DNA from: Phycisphaerae bacterium
GTDB taxonomy: Bacteria; Planctomycetota; Phycisphaerae; Phycisphaerales; SM1A02
Length of the DNA: 64,000 nucleotides
Reading direction: 5' to 3'
Assembly (NCBI GenBank): GCA_016795035.1
Contig: JAEUIT010000027.1
Coordinates: 1 to 64,000, forward strand
Below, piece by piece: positions 26,795 to 36,897 of this stretch. The notes below the pieces were generated by a model. That model had not been told where the DNA came from and did no database searches. It worked only from the letters and a program-made list of their open reading frames with translations. Positions within the stretch are counted from its first letter, which is position 1, and each line of letters opens with the position of its first letter. Position numbers and translations under genes: made by a program.

Positions 26795-28215
26795 CGACGC
26801 CGCTCGCGCGGGACCTTGAGGCGATCGCAGGGACGGGCGCCGTCGTCGACCGCGACGAGGCGCGGCGCACGCACGTCGGAGACATGAGCTGGCTCTCGAT
26901 CGCCGCGGCCGCCGCGGGGCGTCCGCTCTCGAAGCCCGACGCGATCGTTTCCCCGTCGACGGCGGACCACGTTGCAGCCATCGTGCGCTACGCCGCGGCG
27001 CGAGGAATCCCCGTCACGCCGTTCGGCGGCGGTTCGGGCGTGCAGGGGGCGGCGAACGCCGATCGGGGGGGCATCGTGGTGTCGATGCTGAGGCTCCATC
27101 GCGTGCGCTCGATCGCCCGGCTCTCGGGCATCGCCGACGTCGAGGCCGGGGCGAAGATCGGCGCGCTCGAGGACTCGCTCAATGCCCAAGGGCTGATGTT
27201 CCCGCACTATCCGGCGAGCCGCGAATGGGCGACGCTCGGCGGCTCGATTGCGGCGCGCGGCTCGGGCGTCCTCTCGACGAAGTACGGCAAGATCGAGGAC
27301 CTCGTCCTGAGCGTCGACGTCGTCCTCGGCGACGGCACGCTCGTCACCACGCCCGCGGTGCCGCGCCACGGCATGGGGCCGGAGCTGACGATGCTCTTCG
27401 CGGGAAGCGAGGGCACGCTCGGACTCATCGTTGCAGCTCGCATCCGCGTGCGGCCCATTCCGAAGGTCCGCATCTTCGCCAGCTACCTCTTCGACGATCT
27501 TCGCCAAGGGGTCGAGGCGGGGCGGCAGATGCTGATGACCGGCATCCGCCCGCCGGTCCTTCGGCTCTACGACGCGCATGCCGCGACGCACTCGCTCGAA
27601 CGTGCGGTCGAGGCGGGCTTCGATCGCCCCGCGATGATCCTGATGTTCGACGGCGACCACGGCAACGTGGTGCACGAGGAGGCCGCCGCCGCGGACGAGA
27701 TCTGCCGTGCCTTGGGCGGCATCGCGAAGGGCTCCGCGCCGGCCGAACGCTGGTGGGACCGTCGCTATGTCTTCTACTACCCGCCGCACGCGCCGCAGCT
27801 GCCGTCGATCTGGTGCACGATGGACGTCGTCGGCGACTATTCGATCGCGAACCGCATGTACGACGACGTGACCGCGGCGATGCGCGGTGCGGTCGAGCCG
27901 CGCTGGAATCTCTCGCTGAACACGCACTATTCCCATTGGTACGACTGGGGCACGATGATCTATCCGCGCTTCAAGATCCCGGTCGGCCCCGCGTCGTACG
28001 ACGAGGCGCTCGCGCTTCATGACGCAATCGTCGCCGCCGCCACGAAGGCCGCGCTTGGCTGCAACGCGGTGTTGAACGACCACCACGGCGTGGGCATGCG
28101 CCTCGGCCGCTACATGCCGGCCCAGATGGGCGCGGGCGGCATGACGGCGCTTGCTGGAATCCGGAAGGCGCTCGACCCGAAGGGAGTGCTGTGTCCTGGG
28201 AAGCTCGGGGGGTGA
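26791..28215 (+). CDS. FAD-linked oxidase (GlcD / alkyl-DHAP synthase-like)
   Basis: 474 residues of the vanillyl-alcohol oxidase/FAD_binding_4 superfamily. PSTADHVAAIVRYAAARGI and VTPFGGGSGVQG form the FAD pyrophosphate site. YPASREWATLGGSIAARGSG and YGKIEDLVLSVDVVLGDGT follow, and the usual end KGVLCPGKLGG is present. Such enzymes oxidise 2-hydroxy acids or catalyse related flavin chemistry; GlcD-type lactate/glycolate or alkyl-DHAP synthase-like similarity is visible. Start GTG 26791 overlaps the stop of the creatininase-like gene (GTGA). It closes the putative catabolic operon. Confidence 0.86.
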   Translation: MTTPLARDLEAIAGTGAVVDRDEARRTHVGDMSWLSIAAAAAGRPLSKPDAIVSPSTADHVAAIVRYAAARGIPVTPFGGGSGVQGAANADRGGIVVSMLRLHRVRSIARLSGIADVEAGAKIGALEDSLNAQGLMFPHYPASREWATLGGSIAARGSGVLSTKYGKIEDLVLSVDVVLGDGTLVTTPAVPRHGMGPELTMLFAGSEGTLGLIVAARIRVRPIPKVRIFASYLFDDLRQGVEAGRQMLMTGIRPPVLRLYDAHAATHSLERAVEAGFDRPAMILMFDGDHGNVVHEEAAAADEICRALGGIAKGSAPAERWWDRRYVFYYPPHAPQLPSIWCTMDVVGDYSIANRMYDDVTAAMRGAVEPRWNLSLNTHYSHWYDWGTMIYPRFKIPVGPASYDEALALHDAIVAAATKAALGCNAVLNDHHGVGMRLGRYMPAQMGAGGMTALAGIRKALDPKGVLCPGKLGG

Positions 28216-28637
28216 AGGCGATCGAGAATGGAGAGGAGAGCAATGGAGAGGGGCCGTTGCGATATCGACACGTGCAGATCGACTAGGCGCGAGCTCCTGC
28301 GGTCGACGTGAAGGGCAGGGGGTGAGCCTCGGCGGTCTATCTCGCCCCTCCGGGATCGCTGCGCGTTGCCACCTTCCCTGCATGGGAAGCGTGCGGGAAG
28401 AGCTCTGAAGCGCCTGCAACGCGGAGTGGGGCCCTCCGATCCTCTCTCGCGAGCCGCGTGGAGGAAGTGCCGGCACCGCCGGCGGTGGGGGTGCTTCCGA
28501 CTCTGAACCCCCTGGCATCCGGCTCGCACCCTAGGGAACGCCCGCCTCTGATTCGGGCGGTCGCGCGTAGGTCGCACGCGTCCTCGCCGGTACATTCGAT
28601 CTCGACCTGTACGGCAATGGATGAAAGGGGCCTTCCA
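28216..28637. other. Intergenic, no gene recognised
   Basis: 422 bp between the FAD oxidase and the next secreted protein. One CTGCAACG octamer copy (28414-28421, extended to CTGCAACGCGGAG). No hairpin or coding frame stands out. Confidence 0.35.
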
Positions 28638-30038
28638 GTGCGACTCCGCCGACCGAACCGCGTCCTTCTCCCGTCCATGCTCCTCGTTGCAGCCGCCGCG
28701 GCGGTCGCCGCCGTCCCCGCACATGCGGACGAGTGTTGTCCCGCCGATCTGACGAGCGACGGCAACGTCGGCGCCGAGGACCTCGGCATCCTTCTCGGCA
28801 ACTGGGGACTCGATCCGTCGCTCGGCGCCGGCGACCTCGACGGCTCCGGCTCGATCGACGGCCTCGATCTTGCCGTCGTCATCGGATCGTGGGGGACGTG
28901 CGCCGTTGGACCGACTTGGGTGCCGCCCGACATGGGTGCGGTCGTTCTCGGCGGCACGCAGCCCTCGATCGACGCGACGACGCTCTTTGATGACGGCAGC
29001 GGCCCCTCGCTCTATGTCGGCGGGCGCTTCACCTCGATCGCCGGCGTGCCCGCCGACAACATCGCGAAGTGGAACGGCACCGAGTGGATGCCGCTCGGTA
29101 GCGGCGTCGCGGGCACTGCGAGCTTCGGCGTCACGCAAGTGCTCGCCTTCGCCGCGTTCGACGACGGCACGGGCGACGCGCTCTACGTTGCAGGCAACTT
29201 CGCGACCGCCGGCGGGCAGGCCTCGAGCGGCGTCGCCCGCTGGAAGAACGGATCCTGGCAACCGTTCACGAACGGATTGAACGGCACGGTCGAGGCGCTG
29301 TGCGTCTTCGATCCGCCGACCGGCGGCGGTCCGCGTCTCTATGCCGGCGGCATCTTCACGCAGGGACTCGACGGCATCTCCGTGCCGCTCAATCGCGTCG
29401 GCTTCTGGAACGGCGGCTTCTGGGAATCGCTGCAGACCGGCGTGACTGGCCAGGTGTTCCAGCCTGGCGTCTCCGCGTTGCAGGTCTTCGACGACGGCAA
29501 CGGGCCCGCGCTCTACGTCGGCGGCTGGTTCACGCACGCCGGGCTCGTGCCGACGAACTCGCTGGCGAAGTGGACAGGCAACAACTGGGTGGCGGTCGGC
29601 GACTTGACCTCGTTCGGCTTCATCCAAGTCTTTGACCTCGAACGGCTCGAGTCGGCGGAAGGCGACGACGCGCTCGTCGTTGCCGGCTGGTTCACTAGCG
29701 CCGGCGGCGTCGAGGCCAAGGGGATCGCCCGCTACGACGGCCGCACGTGGGATTCGCTCGGCGGCGGGTTCGCGGCGGACGCCAAAGTGAGCCATGTCGA
29801 AGTCGTGGACTACGGGCTCGCTCCCGGCCGCGTCCTGTACGCCGCGAACAACGCGGCGGTCTGGCGCTTCACCGACGGCGCGTGGTCGTCGCTCGGCCTC
29901 GCGGCGACGGGCCCGAATCCGTACGTGGGATCGCTCGGGACGTACAACCTCGGCGGCTTCGTCACGCTCGTCGTGGGTGGGCGTTTTCAGGCGAGCGCCT
30001 CGGGACGGGGTTCGATGGCCGAGTTCGGCTGCCAGTGA
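28638..30038 (+). CDS. Secreted kelch/propeller-like protein with N-terminal dockerin-like pair
   Basis: About 466 residues. A signal peptide (RVLLPSMLLVAAAAAVAAV) is followed by CCPADLTSDGNVGAEDLGIL and GDLDGSGSIDGLDLAVVIGS, two dockerin-like motifs at about residues 30-80. Seven ~50-residue repeats (PSLYVGGRFTSIAG ... IAKWNGTEWMPLGSG) follow. It is a shorter relative of the 908-residue protein at 18731 and shares its N-terminal dockerin layout, but its codon use matches the bulk of the window. GTG 28638 is chosen because GAAAGGGG lies ~8 nt upstream and it opens a compact RLRRPNR signal peptide; ATG 28617 is the alternative (7 residues longer). Confidence 0.78.
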   Translation: MRLRRPNRVLLPSMLLVAAAAAVAAVPAHADECCPADLTSDGNVGAEDLGILLGNWGLDPSLGAGDLDGSGSIDGLDLAVVIGSWGTCAVGPTWVPPDMGAVVLGGTQPSIDATTLFDDGSGPSLYVGGRFTSIAGVPADNIAKWNGTEWMPLGSGVAGTASFGVTQVLAFAAFDDGTGDALYVAGNFATAGGQASSGVARWKNGSWQPFTNGLNGTVEALCVFDPPTGGGPRLYAGGIFTQGLDGISVPLNRVGFWNGGFWESLQTGVTGQVFQPGVSALQVFDDGNGPALYVGGWFTHAGLVPTNSLAKWTGNNWVAVGDLTSFGFIQVFDLERLESAEGDDALVVAGWFTSAGGVEAKGIARYDGRTWDSLGGGFAADAKVSHVEVVDYGLAPGRVLYAANNAAVWRFTDGAWSSLGLAATGPNPYVGSLGTYNLGGFVTLVVGGRFQASASGRGSMAEFGCQ

Positions 30039-30151
30039 GGTCGGCAGGGGCTGCAACGCGGACGACTTCGTCCGGGGCCGTGTAGACTTGCAACGCGGAG
30101 TGCGGTCGCGAACGATGCGTACGTCGTCGGCGCAGCGACCGCGGCAGGGCC

Positions 30152-31147
30152 ATGGGTGCGCGCGAGACGCGCCGCGCCGACGTGGTCAGTCCCTTGCGAG
30201 ATCTCGAAGGCAGCCCGTTCGTGCACGTCGTCAACCTCTCATCCGAACCGCTCGGCAAGCTCCACTCGTGGTTGCCGCACGACTTCGTCGGGGAGACGGT
30301 GGTCTTCCTTCCCGATGCCTGCCCCGGAAAGTCGCCGCTTCCGACGGGCGTCGCGGCGCTCACGCGCCAAGCGGACTGGCGGCGGTTCGCGGTGTCGGAC
30401 TGCGGCTGCGGCATGCGCCTGATGCGCTCGAGCGTGCCGTCGGGCGGCGTGACGCAATCCCGCTGGGACGAGCTCGCCGCGCGGCTGCAATCGAACAAGG
30501 GGCGACTCGGCGACCTCGGCGGCGGCAATCACTTTCTCGACGCGCTCGAACCGTACGACTCCGGGCCGATGCACTTTCTCGTGCACACCGGATCGCGCCA
30601 CGAGTCGGGCCACGTCGACGCGCTCGTCGATCGGCCGGACGCATTCGACGCCGAGTTCGACCGTGTCGTCTCCTGGGCGGAAGAGAACCGGCGCCAGATC
30701 CATCGCGAGATCGAGGCGGTCTTCGGCCGCTGCGAGCTCGTCCTCGACCTTCCGCACAACACGTACGAGCGTCTCGCGGACGGCGGCGCCATCATCCGCA
30801 AGGGATCGGTGCATCTTCGACCGGGCGCGCTCTCGATCATTCCGTCCCACATGTCGGGCGACGTCGTTCTCGTCCGCGCCACCGACCGCGTGGCCGAGAC
30901 GCTCTTCTCCATGAGTCATGGCACCGGCCGACGCATGTCGCGCGGCGACTGCAAGCCGCTCGCCGATCGCTTCGACTTTGCCGAGCTGCGCCGGCAGGTC
31001 CTGATGCCGACGTGCTTGGCCGACGCGTCGCTCCGCACCGAAGGCCCGTACGCCTATCGCGAACTCGACGAGTGCCTCGCGCTCATCGATGGCTACGTGA
31101 CGGAGGAGTCGCGCTTCGCCGTCGTTGCGTACATGGGGCACCTATGA
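30152..31147 (+). CDS. RtcB-family RNA ligase-like protein
   Basis: 331 residues, shorter than E. coli RtcB (408). RtcB joins 3'-phosphate or 2',3'-cyclic phosphate RNA ends to 5'-OH ends with GTP and Mn. The active-site set is present: Asp83/Cys86 in SDCGCGM, His127 in GGGNHF, His145 in VHTGSR, His202 in LPHNTYE, IRKGSVHLRPG, IIPSHMSGDVVLV, and the GMP-accepting His256 in SMSHGTGRRMSR. The canonical GSMG-type loop is SHMSG here. It may be a divergent paralogue with altered substrate. The downstream zinc-ribbon gene starts at or just after its stop, suggesting an operon. Confidence 0.82.
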   Translation: MGARETRRADVVSPLRDLEGSPFVHVVNLSSEPLGKLHSWLPHDFVGETVVFLPDACPGKSPLPTGVAALTRQADWRRFAVSDCGCGMRLMRSSVPSGGVTQSRWDELAARLQSNKGRLGDLGGGNHFLDALEPYDSGPMHFLVHTGSRHESGHVDALVDRPDAFDAEFDRVVSWAEENRRQIHREIEAVFGRCELVLDLPHNTYERLADGGAIIRKGSVHLRPGALSIIPSHMSGDVVLVRATDRVAETLFSMSHGTGRRMSRGDCKPLADRFDFAELRRQVLMPTCLADASLRTEGPYAYRELDECLALIDGYVTEESRFAVVAYMGHL

Positions 31148-31175
31148 ACGCACTCCACGTTGCGAGACTCTCACG

Positions 31176-31553
31176 GTGACCGCGGGCCCCGTCGGCGATT
31201 CGTGTAAGCAATGCGGGCACTCCTTGCTCGCCGGGCAGGCGATCTGCCCCGAGTGCGGCACGCGCGTCAGTCCGTGGCTCCTTCCGCTGCCGGTGCTTGC
31301 GAGCTTCCTGTCCGGCCTCGGGGTGGCCTCGGCCTTGACGAGCATGCTCGGCGTGGTCCAGCTGTACGTGTCGAATACGCGCGACTTCCCCGGGCAGGCC
31401 GTCGCGGCGATCGTGAACTTCTCGTGTTTCGCCGGACTCGGAGGTCTCCTCGCGTTGGCGGGCTTCCTCGTGGTGCCGTCGACGACGAGGGCCTACGTCT
31501 TGGGCGCCGTCGCGTTGCTCGGGATCGCCGGACTCTGGGCGGTGCTGCGCTAA
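31176..31553 (+). CDS. Zinc-ribbon membrane protein
   Basis: About 125 residues. An N-terminal zinc ribbon (CKQCGHSLLAGQAICPECG) precedes three hydrophobic spans (VLASFLSGLGVASALTSML, NFSCFAGLGGLLALAGFLVV, AYVLGAVALLGIAGLWAVL). The small ribbon-plus-membrane layout is common in this group of planctomycetes. The start is uncertain: GTG 31176 is chosen, while a TTG at 31125 would overlap the RtcB-like gene by ~23 bp. Confidence 0.6.
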   Translation: MTAGPVGDSCKQCGHSLLAGQAICPECGTRVSPWLLPLPVLASFLSGLGVASALTSMLGVVQLYVSNTRDFPGQAVAAIVNFSCFAGLGGLLALAGFLVVPSTTRAYVLGAVALLGIAGLWAVLR

Positions 31554-31630
31554 GAGGCGCTGCCCGCACGCGCGGCCGCGAGGTCGTACGCTCTCGGCCA
31601 CGAACTCCTCGCACTCCCCGTTGCAGCCAC

Positions 31631-32023
31631 ATGCCCACCGACATCGCCGCCTACAACGCATCGCTTCCCGCCAAGCACCGCGTGCTGTGCGAACTCCTCG
31701 CCGCCGAGATCGACAAGGGACTGCCGAAGGCGGAGCGGAAGATCTGGCACGCGCATCCGGTGTGGTTTCTCGACGGCAATCCGATCGTCGGCTATAGCGC
31801 CCAGAAGCCGGGCATCCGGCTGATGTTCTGGAGCGGCGCGGACTTCGGGGAAGAGGCGCTCAACGTCCTTGGCGCGAAGTTCAAGGATGCGTCGATCTTC
31901 TACAACGACGTCGACGAGGTGAAGAAGACGGTGCTCAAGCGCTGGCTGAAGAAGGCGCGCGAGATCCAGTGGGACTACAAGAACATAGTCAAGCGGAAGG
32001 GGCGGCTCGAGCGGCTGACGTGA
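31631..32023 (+). CDS. DUF1801-family protein
   Basis: 130 residues. The small alpha/beta fold signature is visible: IDKGLPKAERKIWHAHPVWFL (shown in part as KIWHAHPVWFL), GNPIVGYSAQKPGIRLMFWSG and a Lys-rich helical tail (LKRWLKKAREIQWDYKNIVK). Family members (YdhG/YjbR-like) are soluble and of unknown function. ATG 31631 directly follows an octamer copy CGTTGCAG (31619-31626). It precedes the phosphatase gene by 49 bp. Confidence 0.7.
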   Translation: MPTDIAAYNASLPAKHRVLCELLAAEIDKGLPKAERKIWHAHPVWFLDGNPIVGYSAQKPGIRLMFWSGADFGEEALNVLGAKFKDASIFYNDVDEVKKTVLKRWLKKAREIQWDYKNIVKRKGRLERLT

Positions 32024-32072
32024 TCGCTCCCGCAGGCTCGCGACTTCGCCTTCCCGTACCATCCGCGTCCTC

Positions 32073-32681
32073 ATGCCTCCCGGCGCTTCCTCGTTTCCGC
32101 TTGTCGGGCTCGCGCGTCACGGCGAGACGCCTTGGAGCCTTACCGGTCAGCACACCGGGCTCACCGACCTGCCGCTCACGGCGCACGGCGAAGAGAACGC
32201 ACGTCGACTCGCGCCGCGCGTCGCACGCTTCTCGTTCGCGCGGGTCTTCGTGAGCCCGCTCGTCCGCGCGCGGCGCACGTGCGAACTCGCGGGCTACGGC
32301 GACCGCGCGGTCGTCGATCCCGATCTCGTCGAATGGAATTACGGCGACTACGAAGGCAAGAAGACCGTCGACATCCGCCGCGAGCGGCCGGAGTGGAATC
32401 TCTTCCGCGACGGTTGCCCGGGCGGCGAGTCGCCGGCCGACGTCGCGGTGCGGGCGCGGCGCGTCGTCGCCCGAATCCGCGGCGACGGCGAGGGCAACAC
32501 GCTCCTCTTTTCGAGCGGGCACTTCCTGCGGGCGCTCGCGGCGACGTGGCTCGGGCTCGACGTCTCGGTCGGGGGCAACTACTTCATGCTCGACACAGCG
32601 AGTTTCAGCCTCCTCGGCTATGAGCACGACCGCGCGCATCCGGTGATCCGACTCTGGAATGAGATCGCGTACACCGAGTGA
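32073..32681 (+). CDS. Histidine phosphatase family protein
   Basis: 202 residues, phosphoglycerate mutase-like fold. The N-terminal LARHGETPWSLTGQHTG has the phospho-accepting His of RHGE; VSPLVRARRTCELAG carries the next Arg, WNYGDYEGKK follows, and the second catalytic His is in FSSGHFLRALA. This is a small cofactor-independent-type phosphatase (SixA/PhoE/CobC-like). It directly precedes pgi (72 bp), so a sugar-phosphate substrate is possible but not shown. Confidence 0.86.
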   Translation: MPPGASSFPLVGLARHGETPWSLTGQHTGLTDLPLTAHGEENARRLAPRVARFSFARVFVSPLVRARRTCELAGYGDRAVVDPDLVEWNYGDYEGKKTVDIRRERPEWNLFRDGCPGGESPADVAVRARRVVARIRGDGEGNTLLFSSGHFLRALAATWLGLDVSVGGNYFMLDTASFSLLGYEHDRAHPVIRLWNEIAYTE

Positions 32682-32753
32682 CGCCGGGCACCTCGGCGCG
32701 GGCTCCGACGGCCCGCGCACGATCGGTCGAGTTCGGCGAGAATCCGCCTAGCC

Positions 32754-34412
32754 ATGACGCCCCCCGGATCCCACTCCGCCTCGTCGCCGGTCGATCGCCC
32801 GGCGTGGAAGGCGCTCGTCGCCCATCACGCGGCCATCCGCGACCGCCACCTTCGGCAGCTCTTTCAGCAAGACCCGTCTCGCGCGGAGCGGATGTCGATG
32901 GAGGCGGTCGGCATCGCCTTCGACTATTCAAAGCATCGCGCCACGCCGGAGACGATCACGCTTCTCGTCGCGCTCGCCGAGGAATGCGGCCTGCGCGGGC
33001 GGATCGACGCCATGTTCCGCGGCGACAAGATCAACGTGACGGAGAAGCGAGCGGTGCTGCACGTGGCACTGCGAGCGCCGCGCGGCGCGACGATCACCGT
33101 CGACGGCGCGAACGTGGTCCCCGAGGTCCATGCGGTGCTCGATCGCATGGCCGCCTTCGCGGGAAAGGTCCGGTCGGGCGAGTGGAAGGGGCACACGGGC
33201 AAGCGAATCAGGAACGTCATCAACGTCGGCATCGGCGGGTCCGATCTCGGGCCGGTGATGGCGTACGAGGCGCTCAAGGCCTACAGCGACCGCTCGATGA
33301 CCTTCCGCTTCGTCTCGAACGTCGACGGCACCGACTTCGCGGAGGCGACCCAAGGGCTCGATCCGGCCGAGACGCTCTTCGTCATCTCGTCGAAGACCTT
33401 CACAACGCTCGAGACGATGACGAACGCGCACAGCGCCCGGGCGTGGGCGCTCAAGGGCTTGGGCGGCGACGAGAAGGGGATCGCGAAGCACTTCGTCGCG
33501 GTCTCGACGAATGCGGCGGAGGTGTCGAAGTTCGGCATCGACACCGCGAACATGTTCGGCTTCTGGGATTGGGTCGGCGGCCGCTATTCGATGGACTCGG
33601 CGATCGGCCTCTCGACGATGCTCGCGGTCGGTCCCGATCGATTCCGAGAGATGCTCGAGGGCTTCCGCGCGATGGACGAGCACTTCCGCACCGCGCCTCT
33701 CTCCCAAAATATGCCGGCGCTCCTCGGGCTCCTCGGCGTCTGGTATGCCAATTTCTTCGGCGCGCAGACGGTCGCGGTGCTTCCGTACGAACAATATCTG
33801 AAGCGCTTCCCGGCATACCTCCAGCAGCTCACGATGGAGAGTAACGGCAAGCACGTCACGCTCGAAGGCACGCCGGTCGCGGTCGACACCGGCCCGATCT
33901 ATTGGGGCGAGCCAGGGACGAACGGCCAGCATTCCTTCTATCAGCTGATTCACCAAGGTACGCGGCTGATTCCGTGCGACTTCATCGCCTTCGGCCAGTC
34001 GCTCAATCCCCTCGGCAAGCATCACGACATGCTGCTCGCGAACGTCTTCGCGCAGGGCGAGGCGCTTGCGTTCGGTAAGACCGCCGAAGAGGTGAAGGCG
34101 GAAGGCACGCCGGACTGGCTCGTGCCGCACCGCGTCTTCAGCGGCAATCGTCCGTCGAGCACGTTCCTTCTCGAGAAGCTCACGCCGTTCGCGCTCGGCT
34201 CGCTCGTCGCGCTCTACGAACACGCGGTCTTCACGCAGGGCACGATCTGGAACATCAACTCGTTCGACCAATGGGGCGTCGAACTCGGCAAGGTGCTCGC
34301 GCAACGGATCATTCCCGAACTCGATCCGTCGACGCCGCAACCCACGAGCCACGATTCCTCGACGAACGCGCTGATCCGCCGCTACCGCGCGATGCGCGGC
34401 GGCGCCCGCTGA
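32754..34412 (+). CDS. pgi: Glucose-6-phosphate isomerase
   Basis: 552 residues, full length for the long bacterial/eukaryotic-type enzyme. It interconverts glucose 6-phosphate and fructose 6-phosphate in the cytoplasm. Signatures: [57 protein letters not shown], the catalytic Glu/His region [19 protein letters not shown], and the C-terminal [12 protein letters not shown] with the catalytic Lys. It heads the run pgi-gnd-zwf-cydA-cydB, with 34 bp to gnd, suggesting co-regulation of hexose-phosphate entry and the oxidative pentose phosphate route. Confidence 0.97.
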   Translation: MTPPGSHSASSPVDRPAWKALVAHHAAIRDRHLRQLFQQDPSRAERMSMEAVGIAFDYSKHRATPETITLLVALAEECGLRGRIDAMFRGDKINVTEKRAVLHVALRAPRGATITVDGANVVPEVHAVLDRMAAFAGKVRSGEWKGHTGKRIRNVINVGIGGSDLGPVMAYEALKAYSDRSMTFRFVSNVDGTDFAEATQGLDPAETLFVISSKTFTTLETMTNAHSARAWALKGLGGDEKGIAKHFVAVSTNAAEVSKFGIDTANMFGFWDWVGGRYSMDSAIGLSTMLAVGPDRFREMLEGFRAMDEHFRTAPLSQNMPALLGLLGVWYANFFGAQTVAVLPYEQYLKRFPAYLQQLTMESNGKHVTLEGTPVAVDTGPIYWGEPGTNGQHSFYQLIHQGTRLIPCDFIAFGQSLNPLGKHHDMLLANVFAQGEALAFGKTAEEVKAEGTPDWLVPHRVFSGNRPSSTFLLEKLTPFALGSLVALYEHAVFTQGTIWNINSFDQWGVELGKVLAQRIIPELDPSTPQPTSHDSSTNALIRRYRAMRGGAR

Positions 34413-34446
34413 CCTCCAACGACTTCACCCTCCAGGATTCCCTTCT

Positions 34447-35460
34447 ATGCAACTCGGAATGATCGGCCTCGGCCGCATGGGCGCCAACATGGTGCGCCGC
34501 CTCATGAAGCACGGACACCAGTGCGTGGTGTTCGACCGTTCGCAGGACGCCATCAACCAGCTCGCGAAGGAAGGGGCGACGCCGTCGTCGTCGCTCAAGG
34601 ATTTCGTCAGCAAGCTGTCGACGCCTCGCGCGGTGTGGCTCATGGTTCCGGCCGCGGCGGTCGACGCGTCGATCGCCGAGCTCGTGCCGCTCCTCTCGAA
34701 GGGCGACACGCTGATCGACGGCGGCAACTCGTACTACATCGACGACATCCGCCGCGCGAAGGAGCTCGCCGCGAAGGGCATTGACTATGTCGACGTCGGC
34801 ACGTCGGGAGGCGTGTGGGGCCTCGAGCGCGGGTACTGCATGATGATCGGCGGCCCGACGCCCTGCGTGACGCGGCTCGACCCGATCTTCAAGGCGCTCG
34901 CGCCCGGTCGCGGAACGGTCGACCGGACGCCGGGTCGCGAGAAGCTCGGCGGCACCGCGGAGGACGGCTACCTCCACTGCGGCCCGAGCGGCGGCGGCCA
35001 CTTCGTGAAGATGGTCCACAACGGCATCGAGTACGGCATCATGGCCGCGTACGCCGAAGGCATGGGCATCCTTCGCTCGGCGAACGTCGGCAAGCGCGAC
35101 CATGCGGTCGACGCCGAGACGACGCCGCTCCGCGATCCCGAGCACTATCAGTACGACTTCAACCTCACCGACGTCGCTGAAGTCTGGCGCCGCGGCAGCG
35201 TGATCGCGTCGTGGCTCCTTGACTTGACTGCAAGCGCGCTCGCGGCGGATCCCGCGCTCTCGAAGTTTGCGGGCCGCGTCTCCGACTCGGGCGAAGGCCG
35301 CTGGACGATCAAGGCCGCGATCGACGAGGCGGTACCGGCGCCGGTCCTTACCGCGTCGCTCTTCGAACGCTTCTCGTCGCGCGGAGAGGCGGAGTTCCAA
35401 AATAAGGTGATCTCGGCGATGCGATTCGCGTTCGGCGGCCACCTTGAGAAGCACGACTGA
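34447..35460 (+). CDS. gnd: 6-phosphogluconate dehydrogenase, decarboxylating (short type)
   Basis: 337 residues, the short form (GndA/YqeC-like) rather than the ~470-residue type. It converts 6-phosphogluconate to ribulose 5-phosphate and CO2 with NAD(P)+. The N-terminal Rossmann motif is [16 protein letters not shown], followed by VWLMVPAA and [16 protein letters not shown], the substrate loop [19 protein letters not shown] with the catalytic Lys, and a helical C-terminus. Cofactor preference is unclear from sequence; short types often use NAD+. It sits between pgi and zwf with 34- and 26-bp gaps. Confidence 0.95.
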   Translation: MQLGMIGLGRMGANMVRRLMKHGHQCVVFDRSQDAINQLAKEGATPSSSLKDFVSKLSTPRAVWLMVPAAAVDASIAELVPLLSKGDTLIDGGNSYYIDDIRRAKELAAKGIDYVDVGTSGGVWGLERGYCMMIGGPTPCVTRLDPIFKALAPGRGTVDRTPGREKLGGTAEDGYLHCGPSGGGHFVKMVHNGIEYGIMAAYAEGMGILRSANVGKRDHAVDAETTPLRDPEHYQYDFNLTDVAEVWRRGSVIASWLLDLTASALAADPALSKFAGRVSDSGEGRWTIKAAIDEAVPAPVLTASLFERFSSRGEAEFQNKVISAMRFAFGGHLEKHD

Positions 35461-35486
35461 TCCCGTCGAGAAGGAAAGGACCTTCG

Positions 35487-36872
35487 ATGCCTGCCGACGC
35501 ACCGCAGCATGCCGACGCGTTCGTCTTCTTCGGCGCGACCGGAGATCTTGCCTACAAGAAGATCTTCCCGTCGCTCCTCTCGCTCGTCGCTCGCGGGCGA
35601 CTCGCGATTCCGGTGATCGGCGTCGCGAAGGCGGGATGGACGCTCGACCAACTGAAGGCCCGCGCGAAGGACAGCATCGCGCACGCGAAGATCGGCGACG
35701 ACGCCTCGCTCACGAAGCTCCTCGCGCTCCTCAGGTATGTCGATGGCGACTACGGCGACGCGGCGACGTTCGCGGCGATCAAGCGCGAACTCGGCGGCGC
35801 GAAGCGTCCGACGCACTACCTCGCGATTCCGCCGGTCCTCTTCGGCAAGGTCGTCGAGCAGTTGGCCGCGGCGGGCCTCGTCGAAGGCGCGCGGGTGGTC
35901 ATCGAGAAGCCGTTCGGCCGCGATCTCGAGTCGGCGCGGGCGCTCAACAAGATTGTCCTCTCGCACTTCGCGGAGGACGCGATCTTCCGCATCGACCACT
36001 ACCTCGGCAAGCGTCCGGTGCACAACATGCTCTTCGCGCGATTCGCGAACAGCATCCTCGAACCGCTCTGGAATCGCGAGCACGTCGAGAGCGTGCAGAT
36101 CACGATGGCGGAGAGTTTCGGCGTCGAGGGACGCGGATCCTTCTATGAGGAAGCGGGGGCGATCCGCGACGTCGTGCAGAATCACATGCTGCAGGTCATC
36201 TCGAACCTCGCGATGGATCCGCCGGCGCGCATCGACAGCGACTCGATCCGCGACGAGAAGGTCAAGGTGCTCAAGGCGACGAAGGCGCTTGACCCGTCGA
36301 AGGTGATCCGCGGCCAGTTCAACGGATACCGCAACGAGAAGGGGGTCGCGCCGAACTCGACCGTCGAGACCTTCGCGGCGCTTCGCCTCGAGATCGACTC
36401 CTGGCGCTGGTTTGGCGTGCCGTTCTACATTCGCGTCGGCAAGATGCTGCCGGTCACGTGCACGGAGGCAATGGTGCGCTTCCGTTCGCCGCCGAAACTC
36501 TTCACGAGCTACGCGACGACCGAAAACTATCTTCGGATCCGCATCAGCCCGAACGTGCAGATCGCCTGGGGCGTGAACGCGATCGAGCCCGACGACGAGA
36601 CGAAGGCGCGGCAGGCGGAGCTTCTCTCGACGAGCCATCCGCACGGCCACGAGGTCGACGCGTACGAGCGCCTGCTCGACGACGCGATGTCCGGCGATGC
36701 GACGAATTTCGCCCGCGAGGATCACGTGGAAGAGGCGTGGCGCATCGTCGATCCCATCCTCGACAACGCGGAGCCCGCGATTCCGTATGCGCCCGGCTCG
36801 TGGGGCCCGGCCGATCCCGACGGCCGCGTGACGCCTCCGGAAGGCTGGGACGATCCGTCGGTGACGGCGTGA
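35487..36872 (+). CDS. zwf: Glucose-6-phosphate 1-dehydrogenase
   Basis: 461 residues, slightly shorter than most (~490). It oxidises glucose 6-phosphate to 6-phosphogluconolactone. [17 protein letters not shown] is the dinucleotide motif (canonical GASGDLxxRK), [14 protein letters not shown] follows, and the substrate-binding active-site motif [10 protein letters not shown] is intact. Later conserved parts are NHMLQVI and [19 protein letters not shown] sits 6 nt before the ATG. No pgl (6-phosphogluconolactonase) lies beside it. It is 25 bp upstream of cydA. Confidence 0.97.
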   Translation: MPADAPQHADAFVFFGATGDLAYKKIFPSLLSLVARGRLAIPVIGVAKAGWTLDQLKARAKDSIAHAKIGDDASLTKLLALLRYVDGDYGDAATFAAIKRELGGAKRPTHYLAIPPVLFGKVVEQLAAAGLVEGARVVIEKPFGRDLESARALNKIVLSHFAEDAIFRIDHYLGKRPVHNMLFARFANSILEPLWNREHVESVQITMAESFGVEGRGSFYEEAGAIRDVVQNHMLQVISNLAMDPPARIDSDSIRDEKVKVLKATKALDPSKVIRGQFNGYRNEKGVAPNSTVETFAALRLEIDSWRWFGVPFYIRVGKMLPVTCTEAMVRFRSPPKLFTSYATTENYLRIRISPNVQIAWGVNAIEPDDETKARQAELLSTSHPHGHEVDAYERLLDDAMSGDATNFAREDHVEEAWRIVDPILDNAEPAIPYAPGSWGPADPDGRVTPPEGWDDPSVTA

Positions 36873-36897
36873 ACCGCTCGGAACGGAGGAACGGCCG

